Below are positions 15,286-23,664 of a stretch of DNA of 64,000 bases, one piece after another. The stretch is from assembly GCA_039028155.1 (NCBI GenBank), contig JBCCIS010000013.1, positions 1 to 64,000 on the forward strand. The letters are read 5' to 3'. This stretch comes from Pseudomonadota bacterium. GTDB lineage: Bacteria > Pseudomonadota > Alphaproteobacteria > SP197. Position numbers and translations under genes: made by a program. Below the pieces are notes generated by a model. It saw nothing but the letters and a program-made list of their open reading frames with translations, was not told the DNA's origin and did no database searches. How positions within the stretch are numbered: the stretch's first letter is position 1; each line of letters opens with the position of its first letter.

Positions 15286-16533
15286 TCAATAAGTCGCCTT
15301 GTCGAGGACGCCGACGCGCCCGGTGCTTCGAACCTGATCGACGACGATCGCCAAATCGTCGAGGTACTCACCGATAATCTCAGCGTGCACGGGGTTGAAC
15401 ATCAGCTGGATCGACGGTGGCTCGACGCATCGACCAACAAACCAGCCGCGTTCGGTCATGCCATCGGCGACCGCATCGATGTTGAGATCGGGATCGTTCG
15501 ATCGATAGAGCAGGAAGGAGAGTTCGTTGGGCTCCAACACCTCCAAGCCTGGAATGGCGGCAAGGCCCTGGGCAAACCTGGCCTTGGTCGTCATCGTCGT
15601 GCGCGCGATGTCGAGGTAACCTTCTTCACCCAGGTAGTTCATGACCGCCCAGGCCGAGGCAACCGGGCTGGCGGGACGCGTGCCCAGGAACGTATCCGTC
15701 GCGTAGATGCCGCGCGGCCATTCGTCGAACGTGAAACGCAGATGTTCCTGCAGGCTCTTGTCGTGGAACATAAGCACGGATGCGCCTTTGGCGGTAAAGC
15801 CATACTTGTGCAGATCAGCCGACATGCTTGTCACGCCGTCAACCGCGAAGTCGAACGGCGGAATGTCGTAGCCGAGCCGCCGGACAAAGGGCGAGAGAAG
15901 GCCACCGACGCAAGCGTCCACATGCAGCCAAAGATCGTGGGCGCGCGCCAGGTCGGCGAGCGCCTCGATGGGGTCGAAGACCCCGTGCGGATAGGCAGGC
16001 GCGGAGCCGACGATCAAAACGGTGTTGTCGTCGAGCGCATTGGCCATGGCGTCGACATCGGCCCGGAAGTCGTCGCGCAGCGGCACACGGATAACATCCA
16101 TGTCGAGGTAATGAGCAGCCTTGTTGAAGGCCGGATGCGCCGAGCGTGCCAGGACGATCCTGGGTTTCCCGATATCCGGTCGCCTGGCTCGCGCGAAGTC
16201 GCGGGCGGTCTTTACCGCTAGAAAGATGCTCTCCGTGCCGCCTGAGGTAAAGTTGCCGGCTGCCGCGGGACCGGCCTGCATCAAGCCGAGCACCATGGTG
16301 ATGACGTCTTGTTCGAGTTTCTGAACGCTGGGAAAGGCGCGTTTGCCCATACCGTTCTCGACAAAGAACAAAGACGACGCCTCGCGCGCCACCTGACCGA
16401 GCTCTTCGTCGCGCCAATAGACATAGAGCGGCAACCGGCCGCGTTCCCACGCGTAGTCGTCGGCCTTCGCGCCGACCATTTGCTCTTTGAGTTCCGGCCA
16501 GGCGCGACCCTTTTCGGGAAGGCTCATTGTCAT
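15286..16533 (-). CDS. PLP-dependent decarboxylase, sphingosine-1-phosphate-lyase-like
   Basis: 415-aa group II-type PLP enzyme. The cofactor lysine is in SADLHKYGFTAKGASVLMF, the DLHKYGF signature of S1P-lyase/GadB-like proteins. GNFTSGGTESIFLAVKTAR binds the PLP phosphate, and LWLHVDACVGG holds the ring-nitrogen Asp. The family cleaves or decarboxylates amino compounds. Bacterial members beside amidases often act on unusual amino acids, but the substrate is open. The ATG at 16533 has GGAG 8 bp upstream; a second in-frame ATG at 16527 is possible. It is divergent from the GntR regulator. Confidence 0.88.
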   Translation of the reverse strand: MTMSLPEKGRAWPELKEQMVGAKADDYAWERGRLPLYVYWRDEELGQVAREASSLFFVENGMGKRAFPSVQKLEQDVITMVLGLMQAGPAAAGNFTSGGTESIFLAVKTARDFARARRPDIGKPRIVLARSAHPAFNKAAHYLDMDVIRVPLRDDFRADVDAMANALDDNTVLIVGSAPAYPHGVFDPIEALADLARAHDLWLHVDACVGGLLSPFVRRLGYDIPPFDFAVDGVTSMSADLHKYGFTAKGASVLMFHDKSLQEHLRFTFDEWPRGIYATDTFLGTRPASPVASAWAVMNYLGEEGYLDIARTTMTTKARFAQGLAAIPGLEVLEPNELSFLLYRSNDPDLNIDAVADGMTERGWFVGRCVEPPSIQLMFNPVHAEIIGEYLDDLAIVVDQVRSTGRVGVLDKATY

Positions 16534-16743
16534 GATGAAGACTCCGACGTGACATCCGTGAAATTGACCCGAAACAGGCCCATGCCGTTCCAATTAGGCA
16601 CCGGCAAACAAAAAAATATCACAGATTAATTATTCTTAAAGCACAAATTGATATTGTTTGGTTACAAAATTGACGGGTTATGGGAATGTCCGACGCTACT
16701 GCAAGGTCATCGCGGCGCAGAAATCGAAACGACACGGGGTCGC
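16534..16743. promoter_or_regulatory. Divergent promoter with motif shared with the 12.5-kb promoter
   Basis: 210 bp, strongly AT-rich for this genome, between the decarboxylase and the GntR gene. CTTAAAGCACAAA at 16635-16647 is the inverse of the 12543-12555 motif with one mismatch. Nearby TTGATATTG and ATTGAC half-sites resemble the GTCAAATT arms at 12516-12541. It is likely the autoregulatory operator of the GntR protein. Confidence 0.5.
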
Positions 16744-17445
16744 ATGAAACAGAGCTTATCAACCGTGCCGCCGGCCTCCCGAGAAGGTCCAATCCTGCGC
16801 GATCATGTCTATGACCGGATCCGCACCGCGCTCATGCTCGGACATTTCATGGCGGGGCAGAAACTGGTCATTCGCCAACTCGCATCGGAGTACGAAACGA
16901 GTCTGACGCCTGTGCGCGAGAGCCTGCGCCGGCTTGTCGCCGAAGGCGTGCTGGAGGGTGAACCCAACCGCTCGGTCCGCGTACCGCCGATGACCGGCGC
17001 CAAGATCCGAGAGCTGCGCGACATCCGCATCGCCGTCGAAGGTCTCGCCGTGGCGCGCGCGGCGGAACGGATCACCCCGGAAGAGGTTGCCGAACTTCGG
17101 CGACGGGCCGACGCGGTGGTAGTAGCCAGAGACCAGGGAGACCTTGAGGCTGATGTGACCAAGCTCGGTGAGTTCCAGCTTGGCGTTTATCGGGCGTCGG
17201 CAATGCCGCATCTGATCAGGATCATCGAAAGCCTATGGCTCCAAACCGGGCCCTATCTCAAACTGCTTTATCCCAAGTACATCGATACGGTGATGGAACG
17301 CCGCGGCGATTGGCGGGGCCGGATACTGGACGCGCTCGAAGCCCATGACGCGGCAACGGCGCGTCATGAAATCGAGATCGATCTCGACGACGCCCTCGGT
17401 TACCTGATCACGCTCGTCGACGCAGCAGAGGCCATTCGATCGTAG
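16744..17445 (+). CDS. GntR family transcriptional regulator, FadR/FCD type
   Basis: 233 aa. The N-terminal winged helix-turn-helix reads VYDRIRTALMLGHFMAGQKLVIRQLASEYETSLTPVRESLRRLVAEG (residues about 20-66), the classic GntR pattern ending TPVRESLRRL. An all-helical FCD ligand domain follows, with RDIRIAVEGLAVARAAERI. FCD regulators bind small carboxylates with a metal. It is divergent from the PLP decarboxylase, which with the amidase and the PotD-like gene is its probable target. The ATG at 16744 is chosen because the HTH then begins at the usual position; the frame is open to 16648. Confidence 0.9.
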   Translation: MKQSLSTVPPASREGPILRDHVYDRIRTALMLGHFMAGQKLVIRQLASEYETSLTPVRESLRRLVAEGVLEGEPNRSVRVPPMTGAKIRELRDIRIAVEGLAVARAAERITPEEVAELRRRADAVVVARDQGDLEADVTKLGEFQLGVYRASAMPHLIRIIESLWLQTGPYLKLLYPKYIDTVMERRGDWRGRILDALEAHDAATARHEIEIDLDDALGYLITLVDAAEAIRS

Positions 17446-17497
17446 GACGAGGCTTTGTGTTCGACGGTGTCGGGTGGCCGCAGGAGAAAAGTGCCGG

Positions 17498-18376
17498 ATG
17501 ATCCGCAGCGACATCAAGGTTGCATGCGAGCATGTCAGCATACTCGGTGAGTGTCCGGTCTGGGATGTCGAGGCCGGCGAGCTCTATTGGATCGATTCGC
17601 TTTCCGGAACCCTGTTTCGCCAGCAAGCCGATGGAACGCTGACACACTGGACGGCCGACCAGGAGATCGGATCGTTTGCGCTTCGCCGTTCGTCGGGCGC
17701 GGTGTGTGCCCTGAGGGATGGCATCTACACGCTCTCGTTTCAATCCGGCGCCTTTGAACGGCTGGCCCAGACACCCAACGATCCAACATGCACGCGCTTG
17801 AACGACGGCAAGTGTGACCGGCAGGGCCGTTTCTGGGTCGGCAGCCTGACCGAACGCGGAGGACATGCCGACGGTGTTCTCTACCGCATCGGGCCTGACG
17901 GATCCGTTACAACGGTGCTGCGCGACATCGTCGTGTCGAACGGCCTGGCCTTTCCCGTCAACGGGGACTTCTTCTATCACTCCGACAGCCGGATCGGACG
18001 GATTTACCGCGTCGAGGCAGGCGCCGACGCCGACGGTCCATACAAAAGATCGCTGTTCTTTCAGACGCCGGTCGATGTCGAACGCCCGGATGGCGCCGCG
18101 CTGGACGAACATGGTTGCTATTGGTCGGCCCTTTATGGCGGCGCGGCCATCGCGCGGCTCTCACCGAAAGGCGAGGAGGTGTTTCGCATCGACCTGCCGA
18201 CCGCCTATCCGACAATGGTCGCTTTTGGCGGTGAGGGGCTTCGCACCTTGTTTATCACCACGGCTCGCGATGCGGGCATGTCAGCCTCGACCGAGAATGA
18301 CCCTTATGCGGGCAAGCTTCTGTCTCTCGACGTTGACGTCGCGGGTCTGCCGGAACCGCGGTTCGCTGGGGCCTGA
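17498..18376 (+). CDS. SMP-30/gluconolactonase/LRE family lactonase
   Basis: 292-aa six-bladed beta-propeller of the SMP-30 family. LGECPVWDVEAGELYWID holds the first metal Glu, RLNDGKCDRQGRFWVGSL the Asn/Asp metal region, and VVSNGLAFP plus GAALDEHGCYWSALYGG the other blade signatures. These Ca/Zn-dependent enzymes open sugar lactones or related esters. It follows the GntR gene by 52 bp with GGAGAA before the ATG at 17498, so it is probably co-transcribed with it. Its link to the amidase/decarboxylase pathway is inferred from position only. Confidence 0.9.
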   Translation: MIRSDIKVACEHVSILGECPVWDVEAGELYWIDSLSGTLFRQQADGTLTHWTADQEIGSFALRRSSGAVCALRDGIYTLSFQSGAFERLAQTPNDPTCTRLNDGKCDRQGRFWVGSLTERGGHADGVLYRIGPDGSVTTVLRDIVVSNGLAFPVNGDFFYHSDSRIGRIYRVEAGADADGPYKRSLFFQTPVDVERPDGAALDEHGCYWSALYGGAAIARLSPKGEEVFRIDLPTAYPTMVAFGGEGLRTLFITTARDAGMSASTENDPYAGKLLSLDVDVAGLPEPRFAGA

Positions 18377-18406
18377 AGACGATTGTGTTCCCGCTTCACC
18401 TTGCGG

Positions 18407-18835
18407 TCAGTAACGCACCACCAGCACGTTGGTTTCGGCGTGCCGGACCACGCGGGCGGCGTTGGGGCCGACCAAGTAGTCTTTCATGGCCGGACGATGG
18501 CTGCCGATGACAATCAGGTCGACCTCCAACCGATCGGCGGCATCCAGGATTTCCTGATAGATGCTGCCGTTGCCAACGACGCAGGAGTCGCGCAGCTCGG
18601 CATCAATGTGTTCCTCGGCAAAGGCGTGGAGCTGCTGATGGGTCTCTTCCACGGCTTTCTTTTCGGCATCCGCCGCGAAGTACTGGCCGACCACGGACTC
18701 GCCAAAGCCCGGTACGACCGAGATCAGGTGAATGCGTCCATCGAACTTGCGCGCCATGTCCAGCGCCGCATTCAATGCCAGATGCGGGCTCGTCGTGTCG
18801 GCCAGATCGACGGCAACCAGGATAGACTTGAACAT
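18407..18835 (-). CDS. Universal stress protein (UspA family)
   Basis: 142-aa UspA domain. It begins FKSILVAVDLADT and ends with the ATP-binding signature IVIGSHRP, GPNAARVVRHAETNVLVVRY (the G-2x-G-9x-G(S/T)-like loop). Its ATG (18833-18835) overlaps the TGA of the TRAP permease by one base (TGATG), which predicts translational coupling. UspA proteins encoded next to TRAP permeases are a recurring arrangement, thought to regulate the transporter in response to ATP. Confidence 0.92.
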   Translation of the reverse strand: MFKSILVAVDLADTTSPHLALNAALDMARKFDGRIHLISVVPGFGESVVGQYFAADAEKKAVEETHQQLHAFAEEHIDAELRDSCVVGNGSIYQEILDAADRLEVDLIVIGSHRPAMKDYLVGPNAARVVRHAETNVLVVRY

Positions 18836-21276
18836 CAGGTTTCTCCCGTCTGGGTGCGCCGCATGCTCATCTTCTGCCAGGCATAGAAGGCCGCGAAGAC
18901 CAGCATGACGACGATCTGGATGACTTCGTGCGGCACGCCGATCGGTTCGGAAATGATGCGCGGCAGGAAGAGCACGATGCACATGGCGAACATGAGGAGG
19001 CGGCCCAAGATGTTGAGCCTCTTGGCGAACCAGCCTTGCACGCCGGCGGCGAACGCGAACATGGCGATCAACGCGGCGACGAAGACGAAGGCGAGTTTCA
19101 AGACGTCGTTGATCCAGATGACCTCGCCTTCGGCATCCAGGCCAGCGATCATCAAGAGCTCGGTGTTGAAGATGAAGACGAAGGGCAGGATCGCCGTGCG
19201 CATATCATAGGTGAAGCCCTGGATGCCCGTTTTTATCGGGTCGGTGCGCGCGATGGCTGCCGCCGCGTAGGCGGCTAGACCCACCGGTGGCGTATCGTCT
19301 GCCAGAATGCCGAAGTAAAAGACGAAGAGATGGACCGCGATCAACGGGAAGATCAGTCCGGCGTCGCCGCCCAGAGTGACAATGACCGGCGCCGTGAGCG
19401 AGGCCATCAAGATGTAGTTCGCCGTTGTTGGCAGGCCCATGCCCAGGATCATGCAGATGATCGCAGTCAGAACGAGTACCAGATAGATATTGCCGAAGCT
19501 GATGACCTCGATCAGGCCGACAAAGCGGCCGACCAGGCCGGTCGACTGCACGACGCCGACGATGATGCCGGCCGCCGCGGTCGCGATGGCGATCGAGATC
19601 ATGTTACGCGCGCCGGCAATCAGGCCTTCCCAGATATCGACGAAACCCTCGATGAAGGCTTGTTTGTAGAGCGCACCCGAATCGATTGCCTCACCGTGCT
19701 TGCGCGCGATACCGACGGCTATCGACGCGATGATCGGCCGTTGGATCACCATGATGACGGCCATCGCCTCGATCGCGTAGAGCGCGGACAGAATCGGCGA
19801 GCGGCGCAGAACGAGAAGGAAGAAGAAGAGGACGGCGATCGGGATCAGGTAATGCATGCCACGCAGGAAGGTCTTCAGAAACTTCGGCAGCTCGTCCTTC
19901 GAGAGCGCGCGGATGTCCAGTTTGAGTGCTTCCAGATGCACGACATAAAAGAGCGCGAGATAGGAAATGATGGCCGGTATGAAGGCCGCGCGCACCACGT
20001 CCAGATAGGGAATGCCGATGATCTCGGCCATGATGAAGGCGGCGGCACCCATGACCGGCGGCATCAGCTGGCCGTTGGTCGATGACGCGACCTCGACCGC
20101 GCCCGCCTTGTGCGGTGGCAGGCCGACCTTCTTCATCAGCGGTATGGTGAAGGTGCCGGTGGTCACCGTGTTGGCCACCGAGGAACCCGAATAAAGCCCG
20201 GTCATGCCCGAGGCGACGATGGCCGCCTTGGCCGCGCCGCCGCGGAAACGCCCGAAGGCGGCGAACGCCACGTCGATGAAGAACTGGCCCGCGCCCGCGC
20301 GCTCCAACAGCGCACCGAACAGCACGAACAGGAAGATGATGCTGGTCGACACGCCCAGCGGCACGCCGAAGATGCCCGACGTCGAGAGGTAGATATCGTT
20401 GACCGCGAAGTCGAGCGGCAGCCCACGATGGCGGATCACCTCTGGCATATAGGGCCCGACGAAGAGGTAAACCAGGAAGATGATGGCGAGCACAGCAAGC
20501 GCCGGACCCAGGGCGCGGCGCGCAGCCTCCAGCAACAAAATGACGCAGGTGACACCGACCCAGACATCGAACGGCAGGGGCAGGCCCTGGCGCATGATCA
20601 GGCCCTGATAGTCGAACACGATGAAGAGCGCGGACAGCGCCGCCAGCACCGCCAGGATGATGTCGTAGACGGGGATGACATTGCGGTTGGAAACGGTCTC
20701 GTCGTGGCCGCAGATGATGCGGTCCGCCATGCCTTTGGGCACCACGGGCACGAAGCGATTGAGGATGGCGATGACACGGCGCGCGCCTTCGATCAGCACA
20801 ACGATGGCGCCCACGAGCGGAATGAAGGCATAGGCCGAGCCGCCCATCATCTCGAGGTCGCCATCCAAGACTTCCAACCAGTCCAGCGTCCAGATACCGA
20901 AGGCGATCAGGATGGCACCGAACAAGAGGTCATAGAGCAGCACGAAGCCGCGGCGTTCCTTCGCGCGTGATGGGATGGCCGAGCCCAGCGCCCGGAACAG
21001 ACGCGACGGCGCGTTCTGTTTGAACGCAGGATAGGCCAGGAAGGCGAGCGCTAGCGCGAACGCCAGATGGATCGAGCGCGCCTGCCAGGAATCAAACGGA
21101 TTGTCGGCGATATAGAGTTGGAAGCCAGACCAGGCAAGGCACAGAACGACGATGACGATGCGCCAGAAGAGGCTGTCTGGATGACGCGGACCGCTCTCTA
21201 CTTCGGTGACGATGTCCTCGGCGACTTGGTGTCCAGACACCGCGCTTTCCGCGGCGTCACCCTTGTTCTCCGCCAT
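18835..21276 (-). CDS. TRAP transporter fused permease (DctQ-DctM type, TAXI-associated)
   Basis: 813 aa with about 18 or more hydrophobic segments. The N-terminal part (residues about 35-250) corresponds to the small DctQ-like subunit with additional helices. The large DctM part follows with RFRGGAAKAAIVASGMTGLYSGSSVANTVTTGTFTIPLM and GMGLPTTANYILMASLTAPV, both typical of fused TRAP permeases. A DUF3394-like C-terminal region follows. It drives Na+-coupled uptake of the ligand delivered by the TAXI protein encoded 112 bp upstream. GGGGGAA precedes the ATG. UspA is coupled downstream. Confidence 0.93.
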   Translation of the reverse strand: MAENKGDAAESAVSGHQVAEDIVTEVESGPRHPDSLFWRIVIVVLCLAWSGFQLYIADNPFDSWQARSIHLAFALALAFLAYPAFKQNAPSRLFRALGSAIPSRAKERRGFVLLYDLLFGAILIAFGIWTLDWLEVLDGDLEMMGGSAYAFIPLVGAIVVLIEGARRVIAILNRFVPVVPKGMADRIICGHDETVSNRNVIPVYDIILAVLAALSALFIVFDYQGLIMRQGLPLPFDVWVGVTCVILLLEAARRALGPALAVLAIIFLVYLFVGPYMPEVIRHRGLPLDFAVNDIYLSTSGIFGVPLGVSTSIIFLFVLFGALLERAGAGQFFIDVAFAAFGRFRGGAAKAAIVASGMTGLYSGSSVANTVTTGTFTIPLMKKVGLPPHKAGAVEVASSTNGQLMPPVMGAAAFIMAEIIGIPYLDVVRAAFIPAIISYLALFYVVHLEALKLDIRALSKDELPKFLKTFLRGMHYLIPIAVLFFFLLVLRRSPILSALYAIEAMAVIMVIQRPIIASIAVGIARKHGEAIDSGALYKQAFIEGFVDIWEGLIAGARNMISIAIATAAAGIIVGVVQSTGLVGRFVGLIEVISFGNIYLVLVLTAIICMILGMGLPTTANYILMASLTAPVIVTLGGDAGLIFPLIAVHLFVFYFGILADDTPPVGLAAYAAAAIARTDPIKTGIQGFTYDMRTAILPFVFIFNTELLMIAGLDAEGEVIWINDVLKLAFVFVAALIAMFAFAAGVQGWFAKRLNILGRLLMFAMCIVLFLPRIISEPIGVPHEVIQIVVMLVFAAFYAWQKMSMRRTQTGET

Positions 21277-21336
21277 CCACGTTCCCCCAACTAACGTCTT
21301 CGCGTTGCCGCGTTATTCTTGACGAGAAATGCGTGC

Positions 21337-21359
21337 GGGGACGGCACAAGTGCCGCCCC
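21337..21359 (-). terminator. Hairpin between TAXI binding protein and TRAP permease genes
   Basis: GGGG-A-CGGCAC (21337-21347), loop AA, GTGCCG-CCCC (21350-21359): a 10-bp stem with one bulged A. It probably stabilises the binding-protein mRNA or partly terminates, giving more binding protein than permease. Confidence 0.55.
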
Positions 21360-21388
21360 CAACACGGATCACCAACAGAGGGCCGGAC

Positions 21389-22351
21389 TTACATCCAGCC
21401 TTGTTCCGTATAGTACTTCACCGCACCGGGATGCATGGGCGCGGAAAGCCCCTGCAGCATTTCTTCCGGTGTCAGGTTGGCGAAGGCGGCGTGCGATGCC
21501 TTCAGCTCGTCCAGGTTCTCGAAGACGATTCTGACGACTTCATAGACGACGTCTTCACCCAGCATGTCGCTGGCAACGACCGTGGCCTTGACCGCATAGG
21601 TCTCGGCCGGTTCGTCCATGCCCTTGTAGGTGCCGGCCGGCAGTGTGGCCATGACGTAATAGGGCTTGTCGGAGATGAACTCGCGAATGGCATCGGAGTT
21701 GATCGACACGACCTCGATGTCGACGGAGTTCGCCGGCTCTTCAATCGCCGCGGCGGGATTGCCGACAGTGTAGAAGAACGCGTCGATCTTCTTGTCGATC
21801 AGCGCACGCGAGGCTTCGCTCTGCTGCAGGCCCTGCGCGTCGATGTCGTTGTTCATGTCGATACCGTAGATGCGCAGCACATCTTCGGCATTACCGCGCT
21901 GACCGGAACCGGGGTTGCCGATGTTGACTGGATGGCCGACCAGGTCGTCGACCGACGAGATGCCGGCGTCGTCACGCGTCACCAGAAGCACGGTCTCGGG
22001 GTGCACCGAGAAGACGCTCCTTAGCGCCTCAACCGGCGCGCCATCCCAGTCGGCGGAGCCATTGGCGGCTTGCCAGTTGCGGTCGGACTGCGCGACACCA
22101 AAGTCGAGCAGGCCGCGGTTGACGGCATTAATGTTGAAGACCGAACCCAGCGCTGGACGGCCAACGCAGTTGTAATTGCCGTCGCTGTGCTTGTTGACCA
22201 GGTTACAGACCTGCAGCGCTACCTGATAATAGACACCGGTTACCGAACCGCCGCCGATCAGAAGATCCTGCTGCGCCTTGGCCGGTGTCGCCAGGGTGCC
22301 CACCGCAAGCACGGCAGCTGCACCCAACGTCGTCAGGCATTTGAACCTCAT
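21389..22351 (-). CDS. TAXI family TRAP transporter solute-binding protein
   Basis: 320 aa. The signal peptide is MRFKCLTTLGAAAVLAVGTLATPAKAQ. It is followed by LLIGGGSVTGVYYQVALQVCNLVNKH, the TAXI hallmark (GxxxGxYYxxA), and later HPETVLLVTRDDAGISSVDDLVGHPVNIGNPGSG. Characterised TAXI proteins bind glutamate/glutamine or other carboxylates. Here the divergent partner genes are dgcN and dgcA, which suggests glutamate or a D-amino acid derivative as ligand. A strong GGAGGAG lies before the ATG at 22351. First gene of the TAXI-TRAP-UspA operon. Confidence 0.93.
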   Translation of the reverse strand: MRFKCLTTLGAAAVLAVGTLATPAKAQQDLLIGGGSVTGVYYQVALQVCNLVNKHSDGNYNCVGRPALGSVFNINAVNRGLLDFGVAQSDRNWQAANGSADWDGAPVEALRSVFSVHPETVLLVTRDDAGISSVDDLVGHPVNIGNPGSGQRGNAEDVLRIYGIDMNNDIDAQGLQQSEASRALIDKKIDAFFYTVGNPAAAIEEPANSVDIEVVSINSDAIREFISDKPYYVMATLPAGTYKGMDEPAETYAVKATVVASDMLGEDVVYEVVRIVFENLDELKASHAAFANLTPEEMLQGLSAPMHPGAVKYYTEQGWM

Positions 22352-22654
22352 AACACTTCTCCTCCCAGTTTTCTCGGACGACAACGATCCGGCAAACCCG
22401 CAGGATCGTTGTCGGGTGGTGATTCGACCAGCCTGTCGCAAGACCCGTCCGTGACAGGCTGTCACACGCTCGACGTTTACCCTGCCAAAACTATGCAGTT
22501 CCGATCAGGTGCGGTCAAATTTGATTGCCGTAAGAACAAATGGCATGACACCGGCTCAACAACCGGCATGGCAATGCGCCGCGGTTTGTTTATGCTGCGC
22601 TGCAAACAAGGATGACCAGGCGAGCTGGCATCATAGGAGAAGGGGACGACACAC
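22352..22654. promoter_or_regulatory. Divergent control region, TRAP operon versus dgcNA
   Basis: 303 bp without a gene. It contains a perfect 12-bp inverted repeat, CGACAACGATCC at 22379-22390 and GGATCGTTGTCG at 22403-22414, lying in the TRAP 5' leader. A 15-bp dyad, GTGACAG-G-CTGTCAC, is at 22451-22465, and the 10-bp palindrome TCAAATTTGA at 22515-22524. Any of these may be operators coordinating uptake with catabolism. Confidence 0.5.
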
Positions 22655-23662
22655 ATGTTGAAGGCGGAAGCGCCCTATCTACTCTTTTTGGGCGACGCAC
22701 AGGATCTGCTCTCGATCAAGGGGTGCACCGGGGTCAAGATCTGGCGTCCGGAAAAAGCGGTCGCGCAGTTGCGCCTGGAAGGCTGCAACCAGGACCTGGA
22801 TATCCCCGACATGACGCCGGCCCAAGCGGTTGAAGCCGGCTGCAAGACCATGGTGATTGGTGTCGCCAATGCCGGCGGTTTCATTCCCGATGGCTGGACC
22901 GGCACCATCGTCGAGGCGCTGGAAGCAGGTCTTGATGTCATGGCCGGCATGCACAGCCGTATGTCCGATATCCCGACAATCGCGGAGGCGGCGCGCGCCA
23001 ACGGGCGCCACCTGTTCGACGTGCGCCAGCCGTCCCAGGACTTCAAGGTCGGCAAGGGCTACAAACGCGAGGGCAAGCGGGTCCTGACAGTCGGCACCGA
23101 CTGCTCGCTGGGTAAGATGTTCACGTCACTGGCGCTGGAAAAAGAGATGCTGGCGCGCGGCATGAACGCGACGTTCCGGGCGACCGGCCAGTCCGGCATC
23201 TTCATTGTCGGCGAAGGCGTGGCGGTTGACGCGGTGGTCGCCGATTTTATCGCCGGCGCCACCGAATGGCTGACGCCGGAGAACGAGCCGGACCACTGGG
23301 ACGTGGTCGAAGGCCAGGGCTCGCTGTTTCATCCGTCTTTCGCGGGCGTCAGCCTGGGGCTGCTGCATGGTGCGCAGCCGGATGCGCTTGTGATGTGTCA
23401 CGAACCCGTCCGCGAGCACATGCGCGGCATCCCCGGGCGTGCGCTGCCATCGCTTGAGGAGTGCATCGAGGCCAACGAACGCGCGGCGCATCTGACCAAC
23501 CCGGCGGCCAAGGTCATCGGTATCGCCATCAACAGCTTCGACATGAAGCAGGACGAGGCGATGGCGTACATGGAAGAAACCGGCAAACGTTTGGGCATGC
23601 CGTGCGCCGATCCCATGCGCACCGGCGTCGGCGCGATCGTCGACGAACTGCAGAAGATGTGA
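22655..23662 (+). CDS. dgcN: DUF1611 protein, D-glutamate N-acetyltransferase DgcN type
   Basis: 335 aa of the DUF1611 family. The N-terminal Rossmann-like part has LLFLGDA and MVIGVANAGGFIPDGW. A central P-loop-like VGTDCSLGKMFTSLALEKEM follows, and the C-terminal half has DHWDVVEGQGSLFHPSFAG. In the D-glutamate catabolic pathway described for marine Proteobacteria, DgcN acetylates D-glutamate and DgcA racemises the N-acetyl product. The gene pair here has exactly that order, with DgcA starting 2 bp after this stop (TGACCATG). The start at 22655 lies about 15 bp after AGGAGAAGGGG. Substrate specificity is by homology. Confidence 0.85.
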   Translation: MLKAEAPYLLFLGDAQDLLSIKGCTGVKIWRPEKAVAQLRLEGCNQDLDIPDMTPAQAVEAGCKTMVIGVANAGGFIPDGWTGTIVEALEAGLDVMAGMHSRMSDIPTIAEAARANGRHLFDVRQPSQDFKVGKGYKREGKRVLTVGTDCSLGKMFTSLALEKEMLARGMNATFRATGQSGIFIVGEGVAVDAVVADFIAGATEWLTPENEPDHWDVVEGQGSLFHPSFAGVSLGLLHGAQPDALVMCHEPVREHMRGIPGRALPSLEECIEANERAAHLTNPAAKVIGIAINSFDMKQDEAMAYMEETGKRLGMPCADPMRTGVGAIVDELQKM

Positions 23663-23664
23663 CC

